From Streptomyces omiyaensis (lineage in GTDB: Bacteria > Actinomycetota > Actinomycetes > Streptomycetales > Streptomycetaceae): DNA of 64,000 nucleotides. The notes under the pieces were generated by a model, which did not search any database, was not told the DNA's origin, and saw nothing but the letters and a program-made list of their open reading frames with translations. Location: the NCBI RefSeq assembly GCF_014650895.1, contig NZ_BMVV01000005.1:124001-188000 (forward strand), given 5' to 3'. Below are positions 1-6,924 of the stretch, piece after piece; the first letter of the stretch is position 1; the number at the start of each line of letters is the position of its first letter. The translations under genes were made by a program, and so were the position numbers.

Positions 1-171
1 GGGGAAGGCTGCCTCGGCGGCGGCCGCGGTCGCGCCGTCGGAGGGCTTCGCCGCGTCGGTCTTCGCCTCGCCCGTGCCGCCGCAGCCGGCGAGGAGGGCG
101 CCGCACGCGGCGGCGGCGAGGAGGGTACGGGCGGCGGAGCGCCGGGCGAGCGGTCTGGCAAGGCGGTTCAC
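1..171 (-). CDS. Ferric-siderophore ABC transporter substrate-binding lipoprotein (N-terminus only)
   Basis: Only the first 57 codons are inside the window; the gene continues past base 1. The GTG start overlaps the stop of the upstream ATPase gene in a GTGA arrangement. The N-terminus has several arginines (residues 3-15), a short hydrophobic stretch rich in Ala and Leu, and a lipobox LLAGC with the lipidated Cys at about residue 30. A low-complexity Gly/Ala/Asp linker follows, as is usual for actinobacterial solute-binding lipoproteins. It lies after two FecCD permeases and a FepC-type ATPase, so a periplasmic-type ferri-siderophore binder (FepB/DesE role) anchored to the outer face of the membrane is the natural reading. 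The binding domain itself is not visible, so specificity cannot be judged. Confidence 0.75.
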   Translation of the reverse strand, partial: MNRLARPLARRSAARTLLAAAACGALLAGCGGTGEAKTDAAKPSDGATAAAAEAAFP

Positions 172-1022
172 GGTCGGTTCTCCTGCGGGTGGTGACGGCG
201 GCCGAGGGGGAAGATCTGCGGCCGTGCGGTGAGGGGGTGGGGTACGACGAGGCAGCGGAGGCCGAAGACCTCGGCCACGGTGCTCTCATCGAGGACCTCG
301 TCGGGCGGGCCCTGCCGGATGACGCGTCCGTCGCGCAGGGCGACGATCGTCGAGGCGTACAGGGCCGCCTGGTTGAGGTCGTGGGAGACGAGCACGATGG
401 TCTTGCCCGTCTGTTCGTTGAGGTCCGCGAGGAGGTCCATGACCTCGATCTGGTGCGCGACGTCCAGGTAGGTGGTGGGTTCGTCGAGCAGCAGGGTGGG
501 GGTGTCCTGGGCGAGGGCGAGGGCGATCCACACGCGCTGGCGCTGGCCCCCGGAGAGCTGGTCGACCGGGCGGTCGACGAGTTCGGCGGTTCCGGTGGCC
601 TTCAGCGCCTCGGCGACGATCACGTCCTCGTGCGCGTCGCGGTGCCCGCCGAACCGGCGGTGCGGATGGCGGCCGCGCCGGACGAGGTCGCCGACGGTGA
701 TGGACTCCGGGGCCACCGGGGACTGCGGGAGGACGCCGAGCCGGCGCGCCACCTCGCGGGTGGGCAGGCGGTGGATGTCGGCGCCTTCGAGGAGGACCGA
801 TCCGGCGGCGAGCGGCAGGAGGCGGGCGATCGCCTTGAGGAGGGTGGACTTGCCGCAGGCGTTGGGGCCGACGAGGGCGGTGATGCGGCCCTTCTCGATC
901 CGGAGGTCCAGGCCCTCGATGACGGGCGACCCGCCGTACCCGGCGCTGATGCCGCGGGCTTCGAGCTGGTGGGTCGCGGTGGCTTCCGGGCTCTCGGCCC
1001 GGGGGGTCACGGTGGGGGTCAC
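168..1022 (-). CDS. Ferric-siderophore ABC transporter ATP-binding protein (FepC family)
   Basis: This 284-residue protein is a nucleotide-binding subunit for siderophore import. It shows a Walker A motif GPNACGKST near residue 52, the signature LSGGQRQR near residue 157, a Walker B LLLDEP followed by the D-loop residues, and an H-loop in VSHDLNQ. Spacing and length match the FepC/FhuC family of cobalamin/Fe3+-siderophore importers. The GTG start at 1022 overlaps the stop of the preceding permease, and its own stop overlaps the start of the binding-protein gene, so four genes are translationally coupled. A roughly 25-residue N-terminal extension precedes the ABC domain, so a later start is possible. 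It sits in the cytoplasm bound to the two permeases. Confidence 0.93.
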   Translation of the reverse strand: MTPTVTPRAESPEATATHQLEARGISAGYGGSPVIEGLDLRIEKGRITALVGPNACGKSTLLKAIARLLPLAAGSVLLEGADIHRLPTREVARRLGVLPQSPVAPESITVGDLVRRGRHPHRRFGGHRDAHEDVIVAEALKATGTAELVDRPVDQLSGGQRQRVWIALALAQDTPTLLLDEPTTYLDVAHQIEVMDLLADLNEQTGKTIVLVSHDLNQAALYASTIVALRDGRVIRQGPPDEVLDESTVAEVFGLRCLVVPHPLTARPQIFPLGRRHHPQENRP

Positions 1023-2095
1023 GAGGCTCCCTGCCTGCGTCGGAGGATCAGCCAGACGAAGTAGGGGGCGCCGAGCAGCGCAGTGAGGACACCGGTGGGC
1101 ACCGGACTGATCAGCGGTGCGTGCTGGGCGAGGACGTCGGCGCCGAGGACGATGACGGCGCCGGTCGCGGGGGCGAGGAGGGTGGAGCGCTCGGTCCCCA
1201 CCAGGCGGACGGCGACGGGTCCGCTGACGAGGGAGACGAAGCCGATGGGGCCGACGACGCTGGTGGCGAGGGCCGCGGCGGCGGCGCCGACGAGCAGGAC
1301 GCCGACCCGGGTGGCGGTCACCCGGGTGCCGAGGCCGGCGGCGAAGCCGTCGCCCAGGGTGAGGGTGGCGAGGGGCCGGGCGAGGAGGAGGGCGGCGAGC
1401 GCGCAGGCGGCGAAGCCGACGGCGAGGGTGGTGACGCCGTCCCAGTCCGCGTCGTTGGTGGTGCCGACCGTCCAGCGCAGGGCGATGGCGAGGCTCTGCC
1501 GGTCCGCCGCGAGGAAGAGGTAGTTCGTGTAGGCGGTGCAGACCGCGCTGAGCCCGATGCCGACGAGCACGAGCCGGTACGTGTCGACCCCGCCGCGCCA
1601 GCTGAGCCCCTGGACGGCGGCGACGAGGACGAACGAGCCGATGACGGCGGCGACCGGGACGCCGAGGGCGAAGGCGGCGGGCGCGTAGAACAGCGCGGTC
1701 GCGGCGCCGGCGCCGGCTCCGGCGGAGATGCCGACGATGTCGGGGGTGGCGAGCGGGTTGCGGATCAGCCGCTGGTAGAGCGAGCCGGCCAGGCCGAAGA
1801 GGGCTCCGGCGAGCAGCGCGGAGAGCGCCCTCGGCATCCGCAGCTGGAAGATCGTGTAGTCGGCGAGGCCGTCCCGCAGGCCGAAGGCGGCGGGGAGCAC
1901 GTCGGCGGGGTCGAGCCGGCCGACGCCTCCGAGCAGGACGGAGGCGGTGGTGAGTCCGAGCAGCGCGGCGGTGAGCACGCCGCCGGTCAGGGCGGCACGG
2001 CGGTCGCGGGCGCGGCGGTCGGCGCGCAGGCGGGCGACGACGGCGGGCGTGGCCGGTGCGTCCGGCTTCGGGGGCCGGAGGCCGAGTGGGGTCAT
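1019..2095 (-). CDS. Ferric-siderophore ABC transporter permease (FecCD family, second)
   Basis: A 358-residue polytopic membrane protein of the FecCD family. After about 40 charged and proline-rich residues come the first helix (ALTGGVLTAALLGL) and then the family features: RMPRALSALLAGALFGLAG near residue 90, NPLATPDIVGISAGAG near residue 120, and a series of hydrophobic segments consistent with about ten helices. It pairs with the neighbouring permease to form the channel of the ferri-siderophore importer. ATG at 2095 overlaps the stop of the upstream permease by four bases, which fixes the start. The gene belongs to the minus-strand operon that begins beside the iron box at 3197-3215, so iron repression is expected. 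Confidence 0.92.
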   Translation of the reverse strand: MTPLGLRPPKPDAPATPAVVARLRADRRARDRRAALTGGVLTAALLGLTTASVLLGGVGRLDPADVLPAAFGLRDGLADYTIFQLRMPRALSALLAGALFGLAGSLYQRLIRNPLATPDIVGISAGAGAGAATALFYAPAAFALGVPVAAVIGSFVLVAAVQGLSWRGGVDTYRLVLVGIGLSAVCTAYTNYLFLAADRQSLAIALRWTVGTTNDADWDGVTTLAVGFAACALAALLLARPLATLTLGDGFAAGLGTRVTATRVGVLLVGAAAAALATSVVGPIGFVSLVSGPVAVRLVGTERSTLLAPATGAVIVLGADVLAQHAPLISPVPTGVLTALLGAPYFVWLILRRRQGAS

Positions 2096-3162
2096 CACAT
2101 CCGCACCAGGTCGCGGCGGCGGGCCAGCCAGACGAAGAAGGGGGTGCCGATGACGGCCGTCATGAGGCCCACCTGGACCTCGCCGTGGTCGAGGACGAGC
2201 CGGCCGGCGGTGTCGGCGCCCGTCAGGAGGACGGCGCCGGCGGCCATGGAGACCGGCAGCGACCAGCGGTGGTCCGGTCCGACGAGGAGCCGGGCGCAGT
2301 GGGCGGCGACCAGTCCGACGAAGGCGACGGGGCCGACGGCGGCGGTGGCGGCGGCGCAGAGCAGCACGGCGACGGCCGCGGCGGTGAGGCGGGCGCGTTC
2401 GACCCTGACGCCGAGGGCGCGGGCGGTGTCGTCGCCGAGGCCGAGGATGTTGAGGGTGCGTCCGAGCGGCAGCGCGAGGAGGAGTCCGACGAGGACGAAG
2501 GGCAGGAGCCTGCCCAGGACCTCCGCGCGGCCGGTGAGCTGGCCGACCGACCAGAAGCGGAGGTGGAAGAAGGCCTCCTTGTCGCGGACGACGAGGAGGG
2601 TGATGAGGGAGGACATCACCGCGGCGAGGGCGACGCCGGCGAGGACGAGGCCGACGGCCGAACTCCCCGCGTCGGTGCGGGTCCCGATGAGGTGGACGAG
2701 GGTGGCGGTGACGGAGGCGCCCAGGAGGGCGAGCCAGAAGTAGTCGCCGGTGTCGGTGACGCCGAGGAGCATGATGCCGAGGACGACGAACATCGAGGCG
2801 CCCTGTTCGACGCCGAGGACGCCGGGGTCCGCGAGGGGGTTGGCGGTGAGGGCCTGCATGACGAGACCGGCGGCGCCGAGCGCCGCGCCGACCGCGAGGC
2901 CGAGGAAGGTGCGGGGGATGCGCTCGGTCCACAGGACGTGCGTGTCGAAGGCCTGTTCCCCGGGGTGGAGCAGGATGCGGACGACCTCCAGGGGCGAGAT
3001 GTCCCGGGCGCCGAGCCCGATGCCCGCGACGAGGGTCGCCCCCACCGCCACGACGGCGAGGACGGCGACGGTCGTGCCCCGCGAGGTCCGGGTGCGGGCC
3101 GGGGAGGCCGGGGGCCGCTCCGGTATCGAGGGGTTCACCACCGATGTGGGTGGTTGTGTCAT
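2095..3162 (-). CDS. Ferric-siderophore ABC transporter permease (FecCD family, first)
   Basis: A 355-residue FecCD-family membrane permease, first gene of the minus-strand uptake operon. Visible signatures are RIPRTFLGLAVGAALGAAG, then LTANPLADPGVLGVEQGAS, which is the conserved NPLA-P region with the usual SG or QG variation, and about ten hydrophobic helices; the C-terminus ends in FFVWLARRRDLVRM, typical of the family. ATG at 3162 has an AAGGACGAG ribosome-binding sequence just upstream. An iron box lies 35-53 bases before the start, so transcription should rise under iron limitation. Its likely substrate is the ferric complex of the peptide made by the neighbouring NRPS genes, by context only. 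Confidence 0.93.
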   Translation of the reverse strand: MTQPPTSVVNPSIPERPPASPARTRTSRGTTVAVLAVVAVGATLVAGIGLGARDISPLEVVRILLHPGEQAFDTHVLWTERIPRTFLGLAVGAALGAAGLVMQALTANPLADPGVLGVEQGASMFVVLGIMLLGVTDTGDYFWLALLGASVTATLVHLIGTRTDAGSSAVGLVLAGVALAAVMSSLITLLVVRDKEAFFHLRFWSVGQLTGRAEVLGRLLPFVLVGLLLALPLGRTLNILGLGDDTARALGVRVERARLTAAAVAVLLCAAATAAVGPVAFVGLVAAHCARLLVGPDHRWSLPVSMAAGAVLLTGADTAGRLVLDHGEVQVGLMTAVIGTPFFVWLARRRDLVRM

Positions 3163-3196
3163 GTCTCGTCCTTGTTCTCACTACTCGTACGGCAAC

Positions 3197-3215
3197 TTAG
3201 GTTACCCTTGCCTAA
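3197..3215. promoter_or_regulatory. Iron box (DmdR/IdeR-type), shared by uptake operon and AraC regulator
   Basis: TTAGGTTACCCTTGCCTAA is a 19-bp near-palindrome with TTAGG and CCTAA ends, matching the actinobacterial DmdR/IdeR iron box. It lies in the divergent region between the FecCD permease start (3162) and the AraC regulator start (3301), 35 bp from the former, so it can repress both directions. Confidence 0.85.
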
Positions 3216-3300
3216 CCTTCGGGGATCCAACCCCGGGGCCGACCGATCACACCGAGGGGTCGGGGTCCGACCGCCCCTCAGACACCGGGGGGTGGCCGTC

Positions 3301-4101
3301 ATGGCCGACCGCATGACGCAGACGACGGACGAGGACCTCATCACCGCGACGGGGCACCCGACGCACGCGCACGACTACCACCAGCTCCTGTACGCACCCC
3401 TGGGACGGATCACCGTCACCACGCCGGACGGCGAGCACGAGCTGACCTCGCCCCTGGCGCTCTGGCTCCCGGCGGGCACGCCGCACAGCGCCCGGTTCGA
3501 CCCCGAATCCCTCGTCCTGGCCGAGTCGTTCGACCCCGCCCTGCACCGCCTGCCGTTCGCCCGGACCACCGCGGTCCATCTCGACGGTGCCGCCCGCCGG
3601 CACCTGCTCGCCCGGACCCGCGGGGAGGGGGCGGAGGTTGACGACGCGGTGATGTTCGCCGCGCTGACCTGCGCCCGGAACCACCGCGACGCCCGGCTGC
3701 CGCTGCCCCGCCCGACCAGCGAGGCGGCCCGCGCCGTCGCGGGGACCCTGCTGCGCAGCCCCGACGACCAGCGCACCGCGACGGAATGGGCCGAGAGCCT
3801 CTACGTGAGCGCGACCAGCCTGCGCCGGGCCTTCCGCGCCGAGACCGGGATCGCCTTCTCCGAGTGGCGGACCCGGGTGCGCCTCAATCACTCGCTCGCG
3901 CTGCTCAGCCGGGGGCACCAGGTCGGCGCGGTCGCCGCCAAGGTCGGATTCACGAGCACGAACGGCTACATCCTGGCGTTCAGGCGGCACTTCGGGCGCA
4001 CCCCGGGCGTCTGGATCAAGGAGCACGAAGGGCGCTCCCCCGCACCTTCCGGGCGGGCCCGGAGCGCCCCCTCCGCGCGAAAGCCGGTCGCCGGGGAGTG
4101 A
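3301..4101 (+). CDS. AraC-family transcriptional regulator with cupin sensor domain
   Basis: A 266-residue regulator. The N-terminal third is a cupin-like sensor (HAHDYHQLLYAPLG near residue 20, LWLPAGTPHSARF near residue 57). The last 100 residues hold two helix-turn-helix motifs: first TEWAESLYVSATSLRRAFRAETG, second VGAVAAKVGFTSTNGYILAFRRHFG followed by TPG, as in AraC/XylS proteins. It sits between two iron boxes and among siderophore uptake and synthesis genes, so it probably activates one of these operons when it senses a ligand such as the ferri-siderophore. That role is inferred from context. ATG at 3301 is preferred over an in-frame GTG at 3292. The tail after the last helix is Arg/Pro/Ser-rich. 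Confidence 0.88.
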   Translation: MADRMTQTTDEDLITATGHPTHAHDYHQLLYAPLGRITVTTPDGEHELTSPLALWLPAGTPHSARFDPESLVLAESFDPALHRLPFARTTAVHLDGAARRHLLARTRGEGAEVDDAVMFAALTCARNHRDARLPLPRPTSEAARAVAGTLLRSPDDQRTATEWAESLYVSATSLRRAFRAETGIAFSEWRTRVRLNHSLALLSRGHQVGAVAAKVGFTSTNGYILAFRRHFGRTPGVWIKEHEGRSPAPSGRARSAPSARKPVAGE

Positions 4102-4129
4102 CTTGACAGCCACCGCACCCTAGGTGATT

Positions 4130-4148
4130 TTAGGTAAGCCTTACCTAA
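4130..4148. promoter_or_regulatory. Iron box upstream of mbtH
   Basis: TTAGGTAAGCCTTACCTAA is a perfect 19-bp palindrome (9-bp arms around one C), identical to the box at 5160-5178. An additional TAGGTGATTTTAGG half-site pattern overlaps its left edge from 4121. It lies about 100 bp before mbtH and should serve as a DmdR/IdeR operator. Confidence 0.9.
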
Positions 4149-4149
4149 A

Positions 4150-4230
4150 CGCCCAGCTCCTGGGCGCCCCATTGACCCGAACCCACGGCCCCCCGCGCTC
4201 CGCCCCGAAGGGCGCGGCACGCGGGGCCGT
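4150..4230 (+). other. Two predicted RNA hairpins in the mbtH leader
   Basis: Two inverted repeats fill the untranslated leader. The first is a 7-bp stem with a 3-base loop (4150-4156 with 4160-4166), starting two bases after the iron box. The second pairs ACGGCCCC..GCG (4185-4197, with a two-base CC bulge) with CGCGGGGCCGT (4220-4230) and encloses a small CGCCC/GGGCG stem. No protein-coding signal was seen here. The function is unknown; a structured leader or attenuator is possible. Confidence 0.4.
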
Positions 4231-4250
4231 CCCGGCGCGAGGAGAGACCC

Positions 4251-4460
4251 ATGACCGCGACCAACCCCTTCGAGGACGACGACGCCCGCTACTACGTGCT
4301 CGTCAACGCCGAGAACCAGCACTCGCTCTGGCCGGCCTTCGCCGAAGTCCCGGACGGCTGGACCGTGGTGCACGGCGAGGACTCCCGGCAGGGCTGCGCC
4401 GCGTACACCGAGGAGCACTGGACGGACCTGCGCCCGGCGAGCCTCGCCGCCCGTTCCTGA
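4251..4460 (+). CDS. mbtH: MbtH-family NRPS accessory protein
   Basis: A 69-residue MbtH-like protein, the normal length for the family. It shows the hallmark residues: NPFEDDD at the N-terminus, NAENQHSLWPAF, VPDGWTVV, and the W..DLRP motif near the C-terminus. MbtH proteins bind NRPS adenylation domains and are often needed for their solubility or activity. A strong GAGGAGAG ribosome-binding sequence precedes the ATG. It is the first gene after an iron box and lies upstream of two NRPS genes, so it most likely serves those enzymes, and its expression should be iron-repressed. Confidence 0.97.
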   Translation: MTATNPFEDDDARYYVLVNAENQHSLWPAFAEVPDGWTVVHGEDSRQGCAAYTEEHWTDLRPASLAARS

Positions 4461-4583
4461 GCCGTCCCCCACCCGAGCCACCCGGCTCACCCCGTCCGCC
4501 CCCGAGCCGTCCCCCGCCCACCTCCGGCCGCCCGCTCCCGGCGTCGTCGCGCACCGGCCGGGGGCGGGCCGGACGCGGCCGCC

Positions 4584-5150
4584 TCAGCCCAGGACGCGGG
4601 TGAGGATCCGGGAGCCGCGCGCGGGGTCGAGGGCGGCCCGCCACGCGGGCGGCGCCTCCTCCTCGCGGCCGGCGGCGAACCCGTGCCGCAGGAACAGCAG
4701 TCCGCTGCCGACGGTCGCCGCGAAGACCCGGCCCGCGCCCCGCGCGCCCGCCTCGCGGAGCACGGCGTCGAGCAGCGCGGAGCCGATGCCCCGCCCCTGA
4801 TGCCCGGGCGCCACGCAGAAGTTGTAGAGCACGACCGCCGCCCGGCCCCGCGCGTCGGCGCAGGGCCGTAGCCCCGCACAGCCCACCGGCCCCTCGGCGC
4901 CCGCCTCCACGACCAGGAAGTCCGCCGCGCGGCGGGCCAGTTCGGCGAGCGTCCGGTCGCGCAGGGCCCCTGCGCGCACGAACGGCCGCGACAGGCCGTG
5001 GACCGCGCCGGCGTCCCCGGCCCCGGCCGCCCTGACCTCGGCGAGGGGCAGCGGCGGACGCGCCGGGCGGGACGGTGCAGTGTTCAACGTCTTCTCGCTC
5101 TCTGACAACTGACGGATCGCCGTGAGATCACGGCACGCGTTTGACTGCAC
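4584..5150 (-). CDS. GNAT acetyltransferase resembling N-acetylglutamate synthase (ArgA-like)
   Basis: The C-terminal part is a GNAT domain with the acetyl-CoA-binding motif APGHQGRGIGSALL and the segment VFAATVGSGLLFLRHGF. The overall arrangement (FVRAGALRDRTLAELARRAADFLVVEA, then GCAGLRP) is like the short actinobacterial N-acetylglutamate synthases. If so it would increase the flow to ornithine and arginine, which fits an NRPS with cationic and N-hydroxyornithine pocket codes; acylation of the siderophore is the alternative. The GTG start at 5150 lies only 9 bp from the iron box at 5160-5178, so a downstream TTG at 5087, preceded by GAGCGAGAAG, may be the true start. It is transcribed divergently from the carrier-protein gene and shares its iron box. 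Confidence 0.75.
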   Translation of the reverse strand: MQSNACRDLTAIRQLSESEKTLNTAPSRPARPPLPLAEVRAAGAGDAGAVHGLSRPFVRAGALRDRTLAELARRAADFLVVEAGAEGPVGCAGLRPCADARGRAAVVLYNFCVAPGHQGRGIGSALLDAVLREAGARGAGRVFAATVGSGLLFLRHGFAAGREEEAPPAWRAALDPARGSRILTRVLG

Positions 5151-5159
5151 GATAGCTAC

Positions 5160-5178
5160 TTAGGTAAGCCTTACCTAA
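5160..5178. promoter_or_regulatory. Iron box between the acetyltransferase gene and the aryl carrier/exporter genes
   Basis: TTAGGTAAGCCTTACCTAA, a perfect 19-bp palindrome identical to the box at 4130-4148. It lies in the divergent region 46 bp before the aryl carrier protein start, so it should control the biosynthetic operon rightward and the GNAT gene leftward. Confidence 0.92.
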
Positions 5179-5224
5179 CCAACTCCAACCTGCACCACCG
5201 GAACGGGAAGACGAGGACCCACCC

Positions 5225-5494
5225 ATGGCCGACACGGCCGGACAGCAGACCTTCGCCCTGGAGCGGCTCGCGCGTGACGTCGCCGACGTGCTCCACGTCG
5301 ACGCCGAGGAGGTCGACCCGGACGAGAGCCTGCTCGACCAGGGCCTCGACTCGATCCGGCTGATGGCCCTGGTCGAGACGTGGCGCGCCGACGGCGCCGT
5401 GACCGGCTTCGTCGAACTCGCCGAGCGCCCCACCCTCCGGGAGTGGGCCGCCCTCCTCGGGCAGCCGTCGGGAGCGTCCCGTGCGGGCCGGTGA
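5225..5494 (+). CDS. Stand-alone aryl carrier protein for 2,3-dihydroxybenzoate
   Basis: An 89-residue carrier protein. The phosphopantetheine attachment motif LLDQGLDSIRLM is centred on Ser at about residue 42, and the sequence around it (VDPDESLLDQGLDS, RPTLREWAALL) is typical of aryl carrier proteins such as the C-terminal domain of EntB/DhbB. The isochorismatase at 29103-29726 lacks such a domain, so this free protein probably accepts the dihydroxybenzoyl group from the DHB-AMP ligase and presents it to the first condensation domain of the NRPS. It is the first gene after an iron box, and its stop overlaps the GTG start of the exporter gene by 14 bases, implying coupled translation. Confidence 0.92.
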   Translation: MADTAGQQTFALERLARDVADVLHVDAEEVDPDESLLDQGLDSIRLMALVETWRADGAVTGFVELAERPTLREWAALLGQPSGASRAGR

Positions 5495-6824
5495 CCTCCT
5501 CCTCGACATCGGCCCGCTGCGGGCCAGCCGCGACTTCCGGGCGATCTTCATCGCCCGGATCGTGTCCCTCTTCGGTCTCGGCATGGCCATGGTGGCGCTG
5601 GCCAAGCAGGTCTACGACCTGACGGGCTCCACCTTCGGAGTCGCCGTCTCCAGCATGATCATGAGCGTCACCGTCCTGCTCGGCTCCCTCTGGGGCGGCT
5701 GGGCCGCCGACCGGAAGGACCGGCGGAAGCTGATCCTGTGGGGCCGCTCCTCCGCCGCCCTCGCCTTCGCCGGACTCGCGGTCAACGCCTTCCTGCCCGA
5801 CCCGCAGCTGTGGACGGTCTACCTGTTCGTCGCCCTGGACGGACTCGCCACCGGGGTCAGCGTCACCGCCCTGATGGCCGTCGCCCCGACCCTGGTCCGG
5901 CCCGACCAGCTGCCCGCCGCGGGCGCCCTGATCTCCCTCACCGGCGAGCTCGGCTCGATCGCCGCCCCCTTCCTCGGCGGTGTGGTCCTCGCCCTGACCG
6001 GCGGCCCCGGACCGGTCTACGCCTTCACCGCCGTCACCACCGGCGTCACGACCCTCCTGCTCCTCCGGCTCCGCCCGCTCCCCCCGGTCGCGGACGCGGA
6101 CGGCGAGGAGGACGGCCCCGAGGACTCCGGCTCGCCGCTCGCCGCCTTCCGGTTCGCCGTGCGCAACCGCGTCGTCGGCGGCCTCCTCGCCCTCGGCGGG
6201 ATCAACGCGCTGTTCAGCATGCCGGTCGTCGTCTTCCCCGAGCTGGTGGACAAGCGGTTCGGCGGCGGCGAGATGATGCTCGGCCTGCTGTACACCGCCC
6301 CGGCCGTGGGCGCGATCCTCGTCTCCGCCACCAGCGGCTGGATCGCCCGCGCCGCCCGGCCCGGACGCCTGCTGCTCACCGCCGCGTTCACCGGCGGTCT
6401 GGCCGTCCTCGGATTCGGGCTCAGCGGCAGCCCCGTGCTCGCCTTCGCGACGCTGGCCGTGGGCGGCGCCGCCGGCACGGTGTACGAGATCCTCGAGTAC
6501 GCCCTCGTCCAGCACAACACCCCGGACCGGCTGCGCGGCCGCATGGTCAGCGTCCTCACCGCCCAGGGCACCACCGGCGGCATCGCGGGCGACGTCGAAG
6601 TCGCCCTGGTGGCCAAGTGGTTCAGCCCGGCCGGCGCCGCCGTGGTCAACGGCGTGGTGTGCGCGGCGGCGGCCGTGGCCGTCGCCCTCGCGGTCCCCGG
6701 ACTGCGGCACGCCACCCTCCCCGGGGAGGAGCCCGAGGGCGACGGGCCGCCCGAGGACGACGTCCTCGCGAAGACTCCCGCCCCCGCCGGGCGGATCGAC
6801 GCCACGGGGCCGGCGGGCGGCTGA
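5481..6824 (+). CDS. MFS siderophore exporter, EntS-like
   Basis: A 447-residue major facilitator protein with about twelve hydrophobic segments. The loop after helix 2 carries [18 protein letters not shown], the MFS motif A region (G...DR..RR), and the fold and position recall EntS, the enterobactin exporter. It starts with GTG inside the end of the aryl carrier gene and lies immediately before the NRPS genes, so export of the finished siderophore is the probable role. The last 50 residues are hydrophilic and Asp/Glu/Pro-rich, presumably a cytoplasmic tail. It should be co-expressed with the carrier protein under the iron box at 5160. Confidence 0.88.
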   Translation: MRAGDLLLDIGPLRASRDFRAIFIARIVSLFGLGMAMVALAKQVYDLTGSTFGVAVSSMIMSVTVLLGSLWGGWAADRKDRRKLILWGRSSAALAFAGLAVNAFLPDPQLWTVYLFVALDGLATGVSVTALMAVAPTLVRPDQLPAAGALISLTGELGSIAAPFLGGVVLALTGGPGPVYAFTAVTTGVTTLLLLRLRPLPPVADADGEEDGPEDSGSPLAAFRFAVRNRVVGGLLALGGINALFSMPVVVFPELVDKRFGGGEMMLGLLYTAPAVGAILVSATSGWIARAARPGRLLLTAAFTGGLAVLGFGLSGSPVLAFATLAVGGAAGTVYEILEYALVQHNTPDRLRGRMVSVLTAQGTTGGIAGDVEVALVAKWFSPAGAAVVNGVVCAAAAVAVALAVPGLRHATLPGEEPEGDGPPEDDVLAKTPAPAGRIDATGPAGG

Positions 6825-6877
6825 CCCCGCCCGCCGGTGCCGCCACGCCCTCCCCCACCCCCCTCTCTCCGTCCCGT

Positions 6878-6904
6878 CCCGCGGCCGGCCCAGGCCGCCG
6901 CGGG
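6878..6904 (+). other. Hairpin immediately upstream of the first NRPS gene
   Basis: CCCGCGGC (6878-6885) pairs with GCCGCGGG (6897-6904), enclosing a short GGCC/GGCC inner pairing. It ends about seven bases before the ribosome-binding sequence of the NRPS gene. No U-tract follows on the plus strand. It may reduce read-through from the exporter gene or affect NRPS translation. Confidence 0.35.
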
Positions 6905-6924
6905 TGAACCCTGGAGCAAGATCC

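Noticed and set aside
4461..4583. GAGCC-ACCC-GGCTC repeat between mbtH and the acetyltransferase as a terminator
   Set aside because: Only a 5-bp stem; too weak to call.
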